10,703 bases of DNA from an uncultured Planctomycetaceae bacterium (GCA_903921605.1 CAIXQV010000884.1:1-10703); one strand, 5' to 3'; positions 1 to 7,417 are shown, numbered from the stretch's first letter. Made by a program: numbers and translations. The notes: generated by a model from the sequence alone, not told the origin.

Positions 1-12
1 AACGCTTCCGAT

Positions 13-1731
13 TTATCGACCAATCTGGTCCAACGCCATGGCGGCTCGGTAGTCGGCTCGCGATTCAAAGTAAAGCTTCAAAGCGTCAACATACTTTTCA
101 GCCGATTCGACGGCGTACTGTTCACGAAGGGTCACTTTCAGAAGGTCAGACGCACCTTTCTCCTGATTTGTGCGTTCTCTCGCAGCCAAATCCTCGGCAT
201 GCTTAAGCGACTCCTGAGAGCTCACAACCTGGTCCCACGCTGACGTCAATGCCGCGTGGGCCATCTGCACGTCGATGCTGATCTTGTCCGCAGTGATGCG
301 CTGTTTGGCGGATAGCTGAGCCAGCTTGCCCTGGAGTTCGGTCATCTTTCCGCGAGCTTTTCGCCGCTGCATGGGAACATCAAGATAGACCGACGCTTCA
401 CTTTCGTAGGGCGACTTATCTCGCTTGGAACTTGTTGGCTCACCAATATCCTGAGATCCCCAGACAACCGCATTGAGTTCCGGCTGAAGCTGATTGCTGG
501 CTTCGCGATAGTCAATCTGAGTCTGTTGGCGGAGCAGATCCAGCATCCGAAGTTCCGGGCGATTCGAAAGAGCCATCTGGATGTCCTGATCCAGTTGCAA
601 CTCATCGACGGGTGACGGATCAGGAAATCCGGGGAGTTGCTCCTCTGTCGGAACAATCGGTTTGCCTGAACCATCACGCAGATACACTGACAACTTGGCC
701 GCAGTCTGTTCCATCTTGCGGCGAGTGTCAGCGGCTTTAGCCTTTCGAATGGCAACCAGTCGCAGGTTGTCGGTGAGCTCCGGAGGATCCACAAGTCCGG
801 CGTTCACTTGTGATTCAATTCTGGTTGTACGTGCTTCCGCCAGAACCAGAACGCGTTTTGCGATTTGATTATACTCTCCGGCGGCAACCCAATCCCAGTA
901 GCCGTAAGACGCATCCTGAACGTAGCCGATTAACTGAGCCTGAATGTCAGGTTCAGCCATGCTGCGTTCGTAGCCAGCTTTCCACAGTTCTGCTCGTCGC
1001 GCATCAATATTTCGATTGCGGGCCAGAGGAACCTGCACGCCAGCCTTGAATTCGCCCGCATCGTTGGTTTGACGTTCCAGATACCACGGCTGAAAATCTC
1101 CGCGACCGATACGATAGCCCGCGAAAACTTCGCCACCCCAGTAGGTTGGCTGCACGATCCCAAGGCTCTGACGATAGTTCTCATAGAAGCCCTGCGGCCC
1201 GTTCTCGCTGGCCCCCTTGAGCTTGGTATCAAACGCTCCGGACGCACCGATCTGCTGACCCAGTGCAATGTTGCGGCTGTAGAGAGCGGACTGCAACAGC
1301 GGATAGCTGCTATAGACCGATGCCAGAACTTGATCGAAGGCGACGTCTTCGTCATTGGTTGTGGCAGGTGGGGCTGGCGTCTCTTCCTGAGAATTCAGGG
1401 ACACCAGCATCATTTTAGACTTCGCGTCGTCGGAGTCGGACTCATTCTCCGCCGCGGTGTTATCAGAGGCTGCCGGATTCTCCATCTCGGTGACAGATGA
1501 TTCAGCGGCGGCATCAGAGTTCGTGTTTGCAGCCTGCAATGCGGGGCTGTTCTCACTACGACTCACGACAGCAGTCGAGGAAGTATCTTCCTCAGTGTCA
1601 GCAGCCGGCCGAATGGTCGGCGCGTGCTCTTTGGTGGAGGCATTTTCCGCAAGCGGAAGACGAACATTCCTGCTGCCCGCGCAACCCGGCAGCAGTAAAA
1701 GTACGATAGTGATTCGGCAAAAATTGCTCAT
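13..1731 (-). CDS. TolC-family outer-membrane efflux/secretion lipoprotein
   Basis: This gene encodes a 572-residue protein, the likely outer-membrane duct of the export system encoded just upstream on the same strand. The N-terminus is a short hydrophobic signal (residues 7-14) ending in a lipobox-like L14-P15-G16-C17, so Cys17 is the probable lipidation site. Pro at -2 is less common in lipoboxes. Residues 18 to about 125 are low-complexity, rich in Ala, Ser, Glu, Thr and Asn, and probably a disordered linker. The rest (about 128-570) has the two-fold, helix-rich TolC/OEP pattern: a first half with 'VLASVYSSYPLLQSAL' and a second half with 'MALSNRPELRMLDLLRQQ', each followed by strand and long amphipathic helices. 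The chosen ATG places the lipobox correctly; no good ribosome site precedes it. The gene sits 316 bases after the HlyD-like gene, so it may be co-transcribed or have its own promoter. The family call is strong; the substrate is unknown. Confidence 0.88.
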   Translation of the reverse strand: MSNFCRITIVLLLLPGCAGSRNVRLPLAENASTKEHAPTIRPAADTEEDTSSTAVVSRSENSPALQAANTNSDAAAESSVTEMENPAASDNTAAENESDSDDAKSKMMLVSLNSQEETPAPPATTNDEDVAFDQVLASVYSSYPLLQSALYSRNIALGQQIGASGAFDTKLKGASENGPQGFYENYRQSLGIVQPTYWGGEVFAGYRIGRGDFQPWYLERQTNDAGEFKAGVQVPLARNRNIDARRAELWKAGYERSMAEPDIQAQLIGYVQDASYGYWDWVAAGEYNQIAKRVLVLAEARTTRIESQVNAGLVDPPELTDNLRLVAIRKAKAADTRRKMEQTAAKLSVYLRDGSGKPIVPTEEQLPGFPDPSPVDELQLDQDIQMALSNRPELRMLDLLRQQTQIDYREASNQLQPELNAVVWGSQDIGEPTSSKRDKSPYESEASVYLDVPMQRRKARGKMTELQGKLAQLSAKQRITADKISIDVQMAHAALTSAWDQVVSSQESLKHAEDLAARERTNQEKGASDLLKVTLREQYAVESAEKYVDALKLYFESRADYRAAMALDQIGR

Positions 1732-1845
1732 GAACGATCGTCATCCGTGACAGGTCTGTTCGAGCGAAAAGGGCTCCCTTGTATCTTCGGATGCGCCGAC
1801 GGCGTTGCTGATTCTCCGCGTGATCCGGTTCTTCGAATTCACAGT

Positions 1846-1867
1846 TGTGCTGATCGGAATCAGTACA
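1846..1867. repeat. Small stem-loop upstream of the TolC-like gene
   Basis: A 9-base-pair inverted repeat with one G-T wobble (read on the plus strand) and a CGGA tetraloop: arms TGTGCTGAT and ATCAGTACA. It lies in the 316-base gap between the HlyD-like and TolC-like genes, about 115 bases before the TolC-like start. No T-run follows on either strand, so it does not look like a terminator. It could be a leader-RNA hairpin, an operator, or chance. Confidence 0.3.
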
Positions 1868-1997
1868 CAGGGCAAAACCGTCAGAGTTCAGTCAGCGCTC
1901 AGGCAGAATGAACGTTTCTGCTTCTGTGGTTGTCATAGTTCGAAGCAGTGGCTGATAACGTCCAAGGCGGATGGCGCATGGCAGTATGTCGCCAGCC

Positions 1998-2047
1998 AAA
2001 AGGGGGCGCAGACCTGGTTTCGTTGGACGCGATGACCTAACGCCCTC
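1998..2047 (-). terminator. Weak candidate terminator after the HlyD-like gene
   Basis: Directly after the TAA of the HlyD-like gene, the minus strand reads GGGCG, a loop of about 32 bases, then CGCCC followed by CC and TTTT. The 5-base-pair GC stem plus a short T-run suggests a weak or attenuating terminator. The stem is short and the loop long, so this is only a possibility. If real, it would reduce read-through into the TolC-like gene. I see no protein gene in the rest of the gap (1732-2047). Confidence 0.22.
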
Positions 2048-3421
2048 TTACTTACCTTCTTCCTTGCTGGCGGCCTTTTGGTTCTTTGTCGAGTCTACTT
2101 CCACGGTCGGTGGGAAGCCGTTCAGCTTTCGCCAAACTTCAAACCACAGCGGCACCTGCTCCAGCAGAACCCAGCCGTTGGCACGAACGCCCTGACGGAG
2201 AAATCGTTCTTCAGGCCATTTCACGGTTTCCGTTGAATCGGGAAGAATCTGGCAGCGAAACTTGCCTTTGCCGTTATCAACCATGTCCACGGAAACAACA
2301 GTTCCTCCAAACGTGCCTACAGCGACAGACGGCCATCCTGCAAACTGAATTGCGGGCCATCCTTCAAACTGTAAACGGACGTGTCGTCCTGCTTCAACAA
2401 GCGGTGCATCGTTGCCATCCAGCCAGATTTGCACAGCTCGATCTTCCGTGTACGGCACCAGCGTGCAGATAGGATCGCCTTCTTTAACCAGTTGAGAGCC
2501 CCCATTGGAGCTGATATGAACAACGTAGCCATCGAACGGCGCGGTGATCATCAATTGAGTATTCTGCCGTGCGACTTTGTTTTCCATGTCGTGTAGTTCT
2601 TTGTCTGCCTTGGACACCTCCGCCTTTGTCTTGTCCAGCGCACCTTCATAGTAACTGACGTCAGCGGCCGCCTTGTGAATATAGGCTTCACGGTCGCTCT
2701 GTTTTCCCATGAGTTCCGCCCTGGCTGCCGACAGGTTGGCCGATTCTTCTTTCACTTTGCCCTGAGATTCCAGCAGCTTTCGTTCAATCTCCTGCAGCTT
2801 TTCGAGGGCAATGTTGCCCGCGGCCTGTAGCTCTTTGGCTCGATCAAACGCGGCCTTTAGCTGCGGAATGGCCGCCTCTGCAATCGCCAGTTTCTGCTCC
2901 GCAGCCGCGACTTTCTGCATCGCTGACTGCACATAGGCATTCTGCGCTGCTTCGACTTCGGTCTGAACTCGACGATAGGCGTTTAGCTGGCCTTCAGTCG
3001 CTTCCACGATTTTTTTGGAAGACTCCAGGATCGCGGAAGTGTTCTCCAATTGTCCCCGCAGTCGGTCAGCGTACAGATCGTCGATATCACGAATCTCGGC
3101 AATAAAGTCGCCCTTGGCGACTCGGGAATTTTCCACGAGCTCCGGGTTCCAGCGAACGATGCGCCCCTTGATCGTCGCTTCCAGAGTTTGCTGACGTTCG
3201 CTGGGAGCGTAGGCGACAACGTAGCCTTCCCCTGTAATGGTCTGCTGCCATGGGGCAAACATCATCAGACCAATTGTGTTGAGGAGCAAGATCAGCAGCA
3301 CAACCGCAATTCGCCGTGCCTGCCGAGAAGAACGCGCAAGTTGGAGCGAAGGCATCAACGCTTCGCTGTAGGCCACTGGTGTCAGAATCGATCGGCGTTG
3401 TGATTTAGCAGGAGCTGTCAT
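2048..3421 (-). CDS. HlyD-family periplasmic adaptor (membrane-fusion protein)
   Basis: This gene encodes a 457-residue adaptor that would bridge the inner-membrane ABC exporter and the outer-membrane TolC-like duct. It has a short cytoplasmic N-terminus and one transmembrane helix at about 38-56. Two half-lipoyl motifs follow, at about 75-110 ('EATIKGRIVRWNPELVENS' and following) and 290-322 ('MITAPFDGYVVHISSNGGS' and following). Between them is a long Ala/Glu/Lys/Gln-rich coiled-coil hairpin at about 115-288. A beta-barrel region (about 328-424) ends in 'VPLWFEVWRKLNGFPP', then a charged tail. This domain order is that of HlyD/EmrA-type proteins, and the length is normal for them. The start codon overlaps the stop of the upstream ABC gene in an ATGA at 3418-3421, which indicates translational coupling and matched amounts of the two inner-membrane parts. 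Family assignment is secure; the transported molecule cannot be told from the sequence. Confidence 0.92.
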   Translation of the reverse strand: MTAPAKSQRRSILTPVAYSEALMPSLQLARSSRQARRIAVVLLILLLNTIGLMMFAPWQQTITGEGYVVAYAPSERQQTLEATIKGRIVRWNPELVENSRVAKGDFIAEIRDIDDLYADRLRGQLENTSAILESSKKIVEATEGQLNAYRRVQTEVEAAQNAYVQSAMQKVAAAEQKLAIAEAAIPQLKAAFDRAKELQAAGNIALEKLQEIERKLLESQGKVKEESANLSAARAELMGKQSDREAYIHKAAADVSYYEGALDKTKAEVSKADKELHDMENKVARQNTQLMITAPFDGYVVHISSNGGSQLVKEGDPICTLVPYTEDRAVQIWLDGNDAPLVEAGRHVRLQFEGWPAIQFAGWPSVAVGTFGGTVVSVDMVDNGKGKFRCQILPDSTETVKWPEERFLRQGVRANGWVLLEQVPLWFEVWRKLNGFPPTVEVDSTKNQKAASKEEGK

Positions 3422-5574
3422 TGTGCTTCACTTTCCTGATACTCTGAGGTCAGCATCACGACGTTTTTCATCATGGCTTTCAACTTTTCGCGATTCGTGA
3501 CAAGGACAATTGAGCGTTCAGAATCCGACTCAAGCAGTGTCTTCAGGATTCGTTCCGCCTCTTCATCAGACATACTGTCCAGAACTTCGTCAATCAGGAG
3601 GACTCGAGGATTGCCAGCCAGCGTGCGGGCTAACATGAGTCGACGCAGTTGCCCGGATGTCAGCGGTGATCCAGTGGCATTGAGCGAGGTCTCAAGTCCA
3701 TTGGGAAGTCGCTGAATTGCAGACATCAGCCCCACAGTTTCAGCGGCAGTTCTGACATCATTGATACTGACGTCTGGACGCTCAAGATGGATGTTCTCCA
3801 GAATTGTGCCGTCAAAAATCTCTACGTCTCTCGCCAGGGCCACTTGACGTCGCAGCACATCGGGACGCACGTCACGAGGATCGACGCCGTTAATACGCAC
3901 CGCGCCCGAGGCAGCCTCGCGAAGCCCAAACAGAAGATCCAGCAGCAAACTCTTACCCGTACCACTTTCACCCGTCAGAGCCACGTGCTGCCCTGGCGGG
4001 ATCTTCATTGACACTTTATGCAGGATCTCCCGGCCGTCCGAAGTGTGATAGCTCACTTGATCCACGACAATTCCTGATTGTTCTGTCGCACTCGCTTCGG
4101 GCAATGTCAACAGTCCGTCAGTACGCTCTGTAGGCAGGTCCAGCAGGACTCCCAGCTTGTCAATCGAGGCCATCAAATCATAGAAGCTTTCAATGTGCTT
4201 CCCGAGCTTCGCAAAAGACCCCACGACGACGGCAACGATCAATTCCGCAGCGACAAGTTGTCCAAGAGAAAGCTGGTTGTCGATCACGAGCCAGCCACCA
4301 ATCGCCAGCAAAGCCGTGCTCGCCAGAGCCTGAACCAGCAGCAGAAACAGAATTTGCCGCATCAGCACTTTGAAGTGCTTTTTTCGAGCTGTCAGGTAGT
4401 TGAAAACCAGTTGGTCTGAACGCTCCAGAGCAAACTCCGAAGCACCGTCATAGCGAAATGTGGTTCGGCAGCGCGCCAGGTCTTCGAGCCATGCGGCCAT
4501 CGCGTATTTCGTTTTCGATTCTTTCACGCTGGTTTTAACCGCACCACGTCCCAGTACGAACATGGTGAAGAGCAGCAACAGAATCAGAACAACGTCAAAG
4601 GCCAGCAGGTAGGGATGATAAAATGCCAGTACCGTCATGCCCACGGCAATACTCAGAATCACCGTGATGCCGTCCAACAGCAACTGAGCACTGATTTTCT
4701 GAACGGTGACTACGTCGAAGAAGCGATTCACAAGCTCCGGAGCGTATTCGTCATCAAGAGCATCAACACGAACTCTCGGCAGCCGAAACGACAGATCTGC
4801 TGCGACTCGTGCAAAAAGTCGACGCTGAATAATCTCAACCACAAACGTTTGCAGGGCTTTTACCGCAGCCTGAAAAACGAGGAACGCCAGCAGCATGATG
4901 GACAGCACGATCACGGGCTGCAAAAAACGTCCAAAGGCCACGGTGTTGACGAGGGCTTCGACTGCCAGCGGCGTGGTCATGCCCAGCATGCCCGTCACAA
5001 GAGCAAAAATCACGATGACCCAGAGGTCTGAGCTTTCCGCGACCAGAAGCGAAATCAGTCGATCGAGTGGTTTTCTCTCGCCATGGGGCGTCGGTTCAGC
5101 AGTGTGTGGCGACAGTGGCGGTTCAATAACTACGCAGCGAACCACGCCCTCAAACCCGCTTAGCCGAAGTAAACCGGCCACACGCCTCCCCGTCACAGTT
5201 CGGAGAGGCAAAACGCCGCGAGGAGAACCGAAGTAGAGCTTGCGGCCTTTGCCGGGCATGATCGAATGCCACGTGCTGCCATCGCCGGATCGCAGGATCA
5301 CTGTCAGGCCATTGCGAGCCATCTGGATAATATCCTGAAGCTCGCCATCGATCACTCGACAGCCTCGCCCCAGACTATGGGCCGTTTCAATGATCCAACG
5401 CCACCAGCCGCCGTCCTGAATTCCGAAATACGTTTCTGCGGCCTCATCGACCGCACGGCGAGTTTTCGAACGATCGACGTGTAATCCTTCTTGTAATGCC
5501 AATTGCTCAAAGATCCACGAGGCAGACATAAGGTCGGCCTCACTGGCTCTGTCGGTTTTTGCAGGGTCAGCCAT
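3418..5574 (-). CDS. ABC exporter, fused membrane and ATPase domains, with atypical ATPase motifs
   Basis: This 718-residue inner-membrane half-transporter is the probable energy source of the export system. Residues 1 to about 165 are a cytoplasmic N-terminal extension. Residues 172-470 form a type-1 exporter membrane domain with hydrophobic segments near 184-212, 220-245, 299-318, 321-341, 406-430 and 437-453. Residues 500-718 are the nucleotide-binding domain. It has A-loop Tyr509, Walker A GESGTGKS (535-542, Lys541), and Walker B ending in LLIDE (Asp662, Glu663). The other motifs deviate. The Q-loop region reads QVALARDVEIFDGT, with Arg582 where Gln is expected and apparently one residue fewer. 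The signature is LTSGQ (638-642) instead of LSGGQ. The D-loop reads DSMS instead of SALD. The H-loop His is Asn694 (VLVTNRE). The N-terminal extension resembles in size and position the peptidase-dead C39-like domain of HlyB-type exporters, but I see no clear Cys/His catalytic pair; that comparison is inference. No clear Shine-Dalgarno precedes the ATG. It is the first gene of the minus-strand set and overlaps the adaptor gene by 4 bases. Confidence 0.92.
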   Translation of the reverse strand: MADPAKTDRASEADLMSASWIFEQLALQEGLHVDRSKTRRAVDEAAETYFGIQDGGWWRWIIETAHSLGRGCRVIDGELQDIIQMARNGLTVILRSGDGSTWHSIMPGKGRKLYFGSPRGVLPLRTVTGRRVAGLLRLSGFEGVVRCVVIEPPLSPHTAEPTPHGERKPLDRLISLLVAESSDLWVIVIFALVTGMLGMTTPLAVEALVNTVAFGRFLQPVIVLSIMLLAFLVFQAAVKALQTFVVEIIQRRLFARVAADLSFRLPRVRVDALDDEYAPELVNRFFDVVTVQKISAQLLLDGITVILSIAVGMTVLAFYHPYLLAFDVVLILLLLFTMFVLGRGAVKTSVKESKTKYAMAAWLEDLARCRTTFRYDGASEFALERSDQLVFNYLTARKKHFKVLMRQILFLLLVQALASTALLAIGGWLVIDNQLSLGQLVAAELIVAVVVGSFAKLGKHIESFYDLMASIDKLGVLLDLPTERTDGLLTLPEASATEQSGIVVDQVSYHTSDGREILHKVSMKIPPGQHVALTGESGTGKSLLLDLLFGLREAASGAVRINGVDPRDVRPDVLRRQVALARDVEIFDGTILENIHLERPDVSINDVRTAAETVGLMSAIQRLPNGLETSLNATGSPLTSGQLRRLMLARTLAGNPRVLLIDEVLDSMSDEEAERILKTLLESDSERSIVLVTNREKLKAMMKNVVMLTSEYQESEAQ

Positions 5575-6146
5575 ATTGGGGTCCGAATCGGGATCGTGAG
5601 GTCTCTGGTGTGCTTGAAATAAATCTCGTTTTTCTACGGGCGACGTAATTTGAAGCGGGTGTTCGCGGGATATGGTTTTGCGATCATTACCTCAATCGTG
5701 GCCGCGCACAGAATTAGGAGGAAGTTTCTCACTCCATCGACTGTAGACGCCCGGAACGTGAATTCTCGTGAAATCGTTCACGCGTCCTTTGTGAATTTCG
5801 TTGATTTGGAAAATAAAGTCTGTGGAACAACTGTACGTTCTCAGACGAGCAACTACATCCATCACAGTTCAGGAAGCAAATTTGGCCTCCTGTTTGGCCG
5901 ACTTTTTCGCCCCCCTTCGATCTATCCTTCAGTAGCGATTCAGCTGATTCTCGATGACATCGTTTTGCTGAGCCATCGCAGAAGGTCAGGTTCCGGACAG
6001 TGCACTCCTTTATCCGGAATCCTGTGACAAAGTGACAGGACGCCACGGCCCATTTCTCGCCATTTCAATATCGCAGTGTGAGTTCGGTTCGCCACTGCAG
6101 TCGGCGTATCAGAAGTCGACGTTTTTGAATGCCCCCACGGTTGGCC

Positions 6147-6178
6147 CGCGGTCACTGCGGCATTTCGCTGTGACCGCG
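6147..6178. repeat. Strong interrupted inverted repeat (12 + 12 with one T-T mismatch)
   Basis: The arms CGCGGTCAC (6147-6155) and GTGACCGCG (6170-6178) are perfect reverse complements. Inside them, after a T-T mismatch, GCG (6157-6159) pairs with CGC (6166-6168) around the hexaloop GCATTT. The total is 12 pairs over 32 bases, GC-rich. No T-run follows on either strand, so an intrinsic terminator is unlikely. It could be the core of a small structured RNA, an operator for a dimeric regulator, or a dispersed palindromic repeat. The nearest gene starts are about 600 bases away on each side. Confidence 0.6.
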
Positions 6179-6423
6179 TCATTATATCTGTCTCGCCTCG
6201 TCTGAACGGCGCCTTGCTTCCGGCCCGCGGAAGAGGAACCAGCAAGGCTGATTCTTGCAGGATTTCATCAGAGCCTTACGAAATCGGTCGTCTGTTTTCA
6301 GCACCACAACATGCATCGAACAACGATCAGCTCGGCGGAGTGTCTCGACCTGTTGAGATGGCTGGATTGATCAGGATCCGCTTTTGATCACCTGGAAACA
6401 GGTCTCGGCAAACCGCTAATTCT

Positions 6424-6445
6424 TACTCGCGAAGTACTCGTGAAG
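6424..6445. repeat. 11-base tandem duplication
   Basis: Two adjacent 11-base copies, TACTCGCGAAG and TACTCGTGAAG, differ at one position. The pair lies in the non-coding region about 330 bases before the RidA-like gene. It could be a paired binding site or a small slippage duplication; nothing else in the sequence decides between these. Confidence 0.4.
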
Positions 6446-6771
6446 AAAGTCTGCTTAAACCCATGATTGCACTTTCAAACAGCGTGAAAATACTGAACCG
6501 CTTGCGATGATGATGGCAGGCCCCTACAACTCGCCGTAGACGAGACTTGAGAACTGTGGACAGACGTAATGAGCGCTAAGGTTATTCCGGCTCATTGTCT
6601 GGCCGTCACTTGAATCGTCGATTGGCCACACTGGTCTGTTGATTTGATTCATACTGCTGACTTCTTTCGATATCGGTGGTGAGTTTCGTGATCGCATGCT
6701 GGTTGAAGCCAGCGCTCCTGACTCATTGATGTGAAAATTGGTTCAATAGATTCAAAGGATTCTCTGAGACA

Positions 6772-7212
6772 ATGCAACCTGATGACAAAGCCAAAGAGCT
6801 GGGTGTAAGTTTTGAGCCACTGACGCCGGGCTACCTGAACCTCTGTGTTCGATCCGGAAATCAGTTGATCACGTCCGGCCATGTGAGTGATCTCAAGGGT
6901 GTTCTGGGCAAGGGCGTCACGGTCGAGCAGGGCTATGAAGCGGCGAAAGACTGTGCAAAAAAGATTCTGCGATCCGTGATTAATACCCACGGAACGCTGA
7001 ACGGTCTGCGTGTGCTAAAGGTTCTGGGCTGCGTTTACTCGGCTGGAGAATTCACAGATCAGCATCTTGTGATCAACGGTTGTTCGGACCTGTTGCACGA
7101 GATTTTTGGCAAGACCGGCGACGGTTATCATGCTCGAAGTGCTCTGGGTTTTGCCGCTCTGCCAACCGGTGCCGCGGTCGAAGTCGAAGCGATTTTTGAG
7201 ATCAAAGGCTGA
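6772..7212 (+). CDS. RidA/YjgF/YER057c/UK114-family protein
   Basis: This gene encodes a 146-residue soluble protein of the RidA superfamily, whose best-studied members are trimeric and hydrolyse reactive enamine/imine intermediates from amino-acid metabolism. Supporting motifs are an N-terminal 'KELGVSFEPLTP', then 'VRSGNQLITSGHVSD' (27-40), 'GYEAAKDCAKKIL' (54-66), 'VLKVLGCVYSAGEFTDQH' (81-98), and the C-terminal 'HARSALGFAALPTGAAVEVE' (120-139). Arg122 is in the place of the conserved substrate-carboxylate-binding Arg (Arg105 of enteric RidA). The longer length and the 'FTDQHLVINGCSDLLHEIFG' segment fit the roughly 150-residue subgroup, not classical 128-residue RidA. Deaminase activity is therefore plausible but not assured, and I give no gene symbol. 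The ATG at 6772 fits the family N-terminus. An AAAGGA lies 12 bases upstream, a loose ribosome site. It appears monocistronic. Confidence 0.9.
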   Translation: MQPDDKAKELGVSFEPLTPGYLNLCVRSGNQLITSGHVSDLKGVLGKGVTVEQGYEAAKDCAKKILRSVINTHGTLNGLRVLKVLGCVYSAGEFTDQHLVINGCSDLLHEIFGKTGDGYHARSALGFAALPTGAAVEVEAIFEIKG

Positions 7213-7235
7213 GCCTTCGGAGGCAGCCGGTTTTT
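7213..7235 (+). terminator. Weak candidate terminator after the RidA-like gene
   Basis: Just after the TGA, a short GCCT-TCGG-AGGC hairpin (7213-7224) is followed six bases later by TTTTT (7231-7235). The stem is only four pairs and the T-run is displaced, so this is a low-confidence terminator or a partial-termination site between the RidA-like and S1 genes. Confidence 0.22.
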
Positions 7236-7343
7236 GAAGGCCAGGTGAAAACTCGGGCGATTTCCTTTGATCACTTGGCGAACGTGTATTTGTTCAGCTA
7301 TCCTCACGACATGCAATTCTCGGAAGTCTGCAGTCAGACAGGC

Positions 7344-7370
7344 TTTCGAGGATTTTGATCATGTTATATT
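7344..7370 (+). promoter_or_regulatory. Possible promoter for the S1-repeat gene
   Basis: TATATT at 7365-7370 matches a sigma-70 -10 box in five of six bases and lies about 44 bases before the S1 start codon, giving a plausible leader of about 35 bases. The -35 region near 7344-7349 (TTTCGA) matches TTGACA poorly. It is proposed from spacing and AT-richness only. Confidence 0.28.
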
Positions 7371-7399
7371 CAGATATTTTCAACAACGTCGGCTCTGAC

Positions 7400-7417
7400 A
7401 GGACCATGATGCGATGA
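7400..7417 (+). promoter_or_regulatory. Ribosome site and three-codon upstream frame overlapping the S1 start
   Basis: AGGA (7400-7403) lies 10 bases before the chosen S1 start at 7414 and is a usable ribosome site. Two earlier ATGs, at 7406 and 7409, open a frame reading Met-Met-Arg-stop (7406-7417). Its TGA overlaps the S1 ATG as ATGA. This could be a start-stop element that couples or dampens S1 initiation, or chance clustering of ATGs. The earlier ATGs are out of frame with the S1 protein, so 7414 is the first possible start in that frame near the AGGA. Confidence 0.35.

Larger units (their letters stand above)
5575..6771. other. 1.2-kb region between divergent genes with no supported gene
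   Basis: This stretch separates the leftward ABC operon from the rightward RidA-like gene and must hold promoters for both. Open frames of about 100-125 codons exist (for example 5650-6027 plus, 5729-6046 minus, 5940-6245 minus). Their translations are rich in Ser, Arg, Cys and His, show no domain pattern and overlap each other, so I do not call them genes. Very short frames with ATG starts at 6311 (19 codons plus stop) and 6463 (15 codons plus stop) are also unconvincing. Structured elements are an inverted repeat at 6147-6178, a hairpin at 6217-6233 (CTTCCG/CGGAAG arms), a small one at 6242-6258 (GCAAG/CTTGC arms), a GAAA-tetraloop hairpin at 6390-6403 (ACCTG/CAGGT arms) and an 11-base tandem repeat at 6424-6445. 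I could not place a convincing -35/-10 pair for either flanking gene. Confidence 0.6.

Noticed and set aside
930..1500. Open frames of about 140 codons within the TolC-like gene on both strands
   Set aside because: They are shadows of a well-supported TolC-family reading frame.
5650..6027. 125-codon open frame on the plus strand in the divergent region
   Set aside because: The translation shows no domain, periodicity or membrane pattern, it overlaps minus-strand frames of similar length, and no ribosome site precedes it. It is likely chance.
6007..6039. Short direct repeat GTGACA with spacing AA and a CCTGT/ACAGG inverted pair
   Set aside because: The elements are too short to separate from chance, and there is no array of regularly spaced copies that would suggest CRISPR or iterons.
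5729..6245. Two overlapping minus-strand open frames (5729-6046 and 5940-6245)
   Set aside because: They overlap each other in different frames and are rich in Cys, His, Arg and Ser, typical of non-coding translation; no family is recognisable and no frameshift joins them into a known protein.
6311..6510. Very short frames starting at 6311 (19 codons) and 6463 (15 codons), considered as leader peptides
   Set aside because: There is no ribosome site, no run of regulatory codons, and no adjacent terminator/antiterminator pair; the nearest gene is over 250 bases away.
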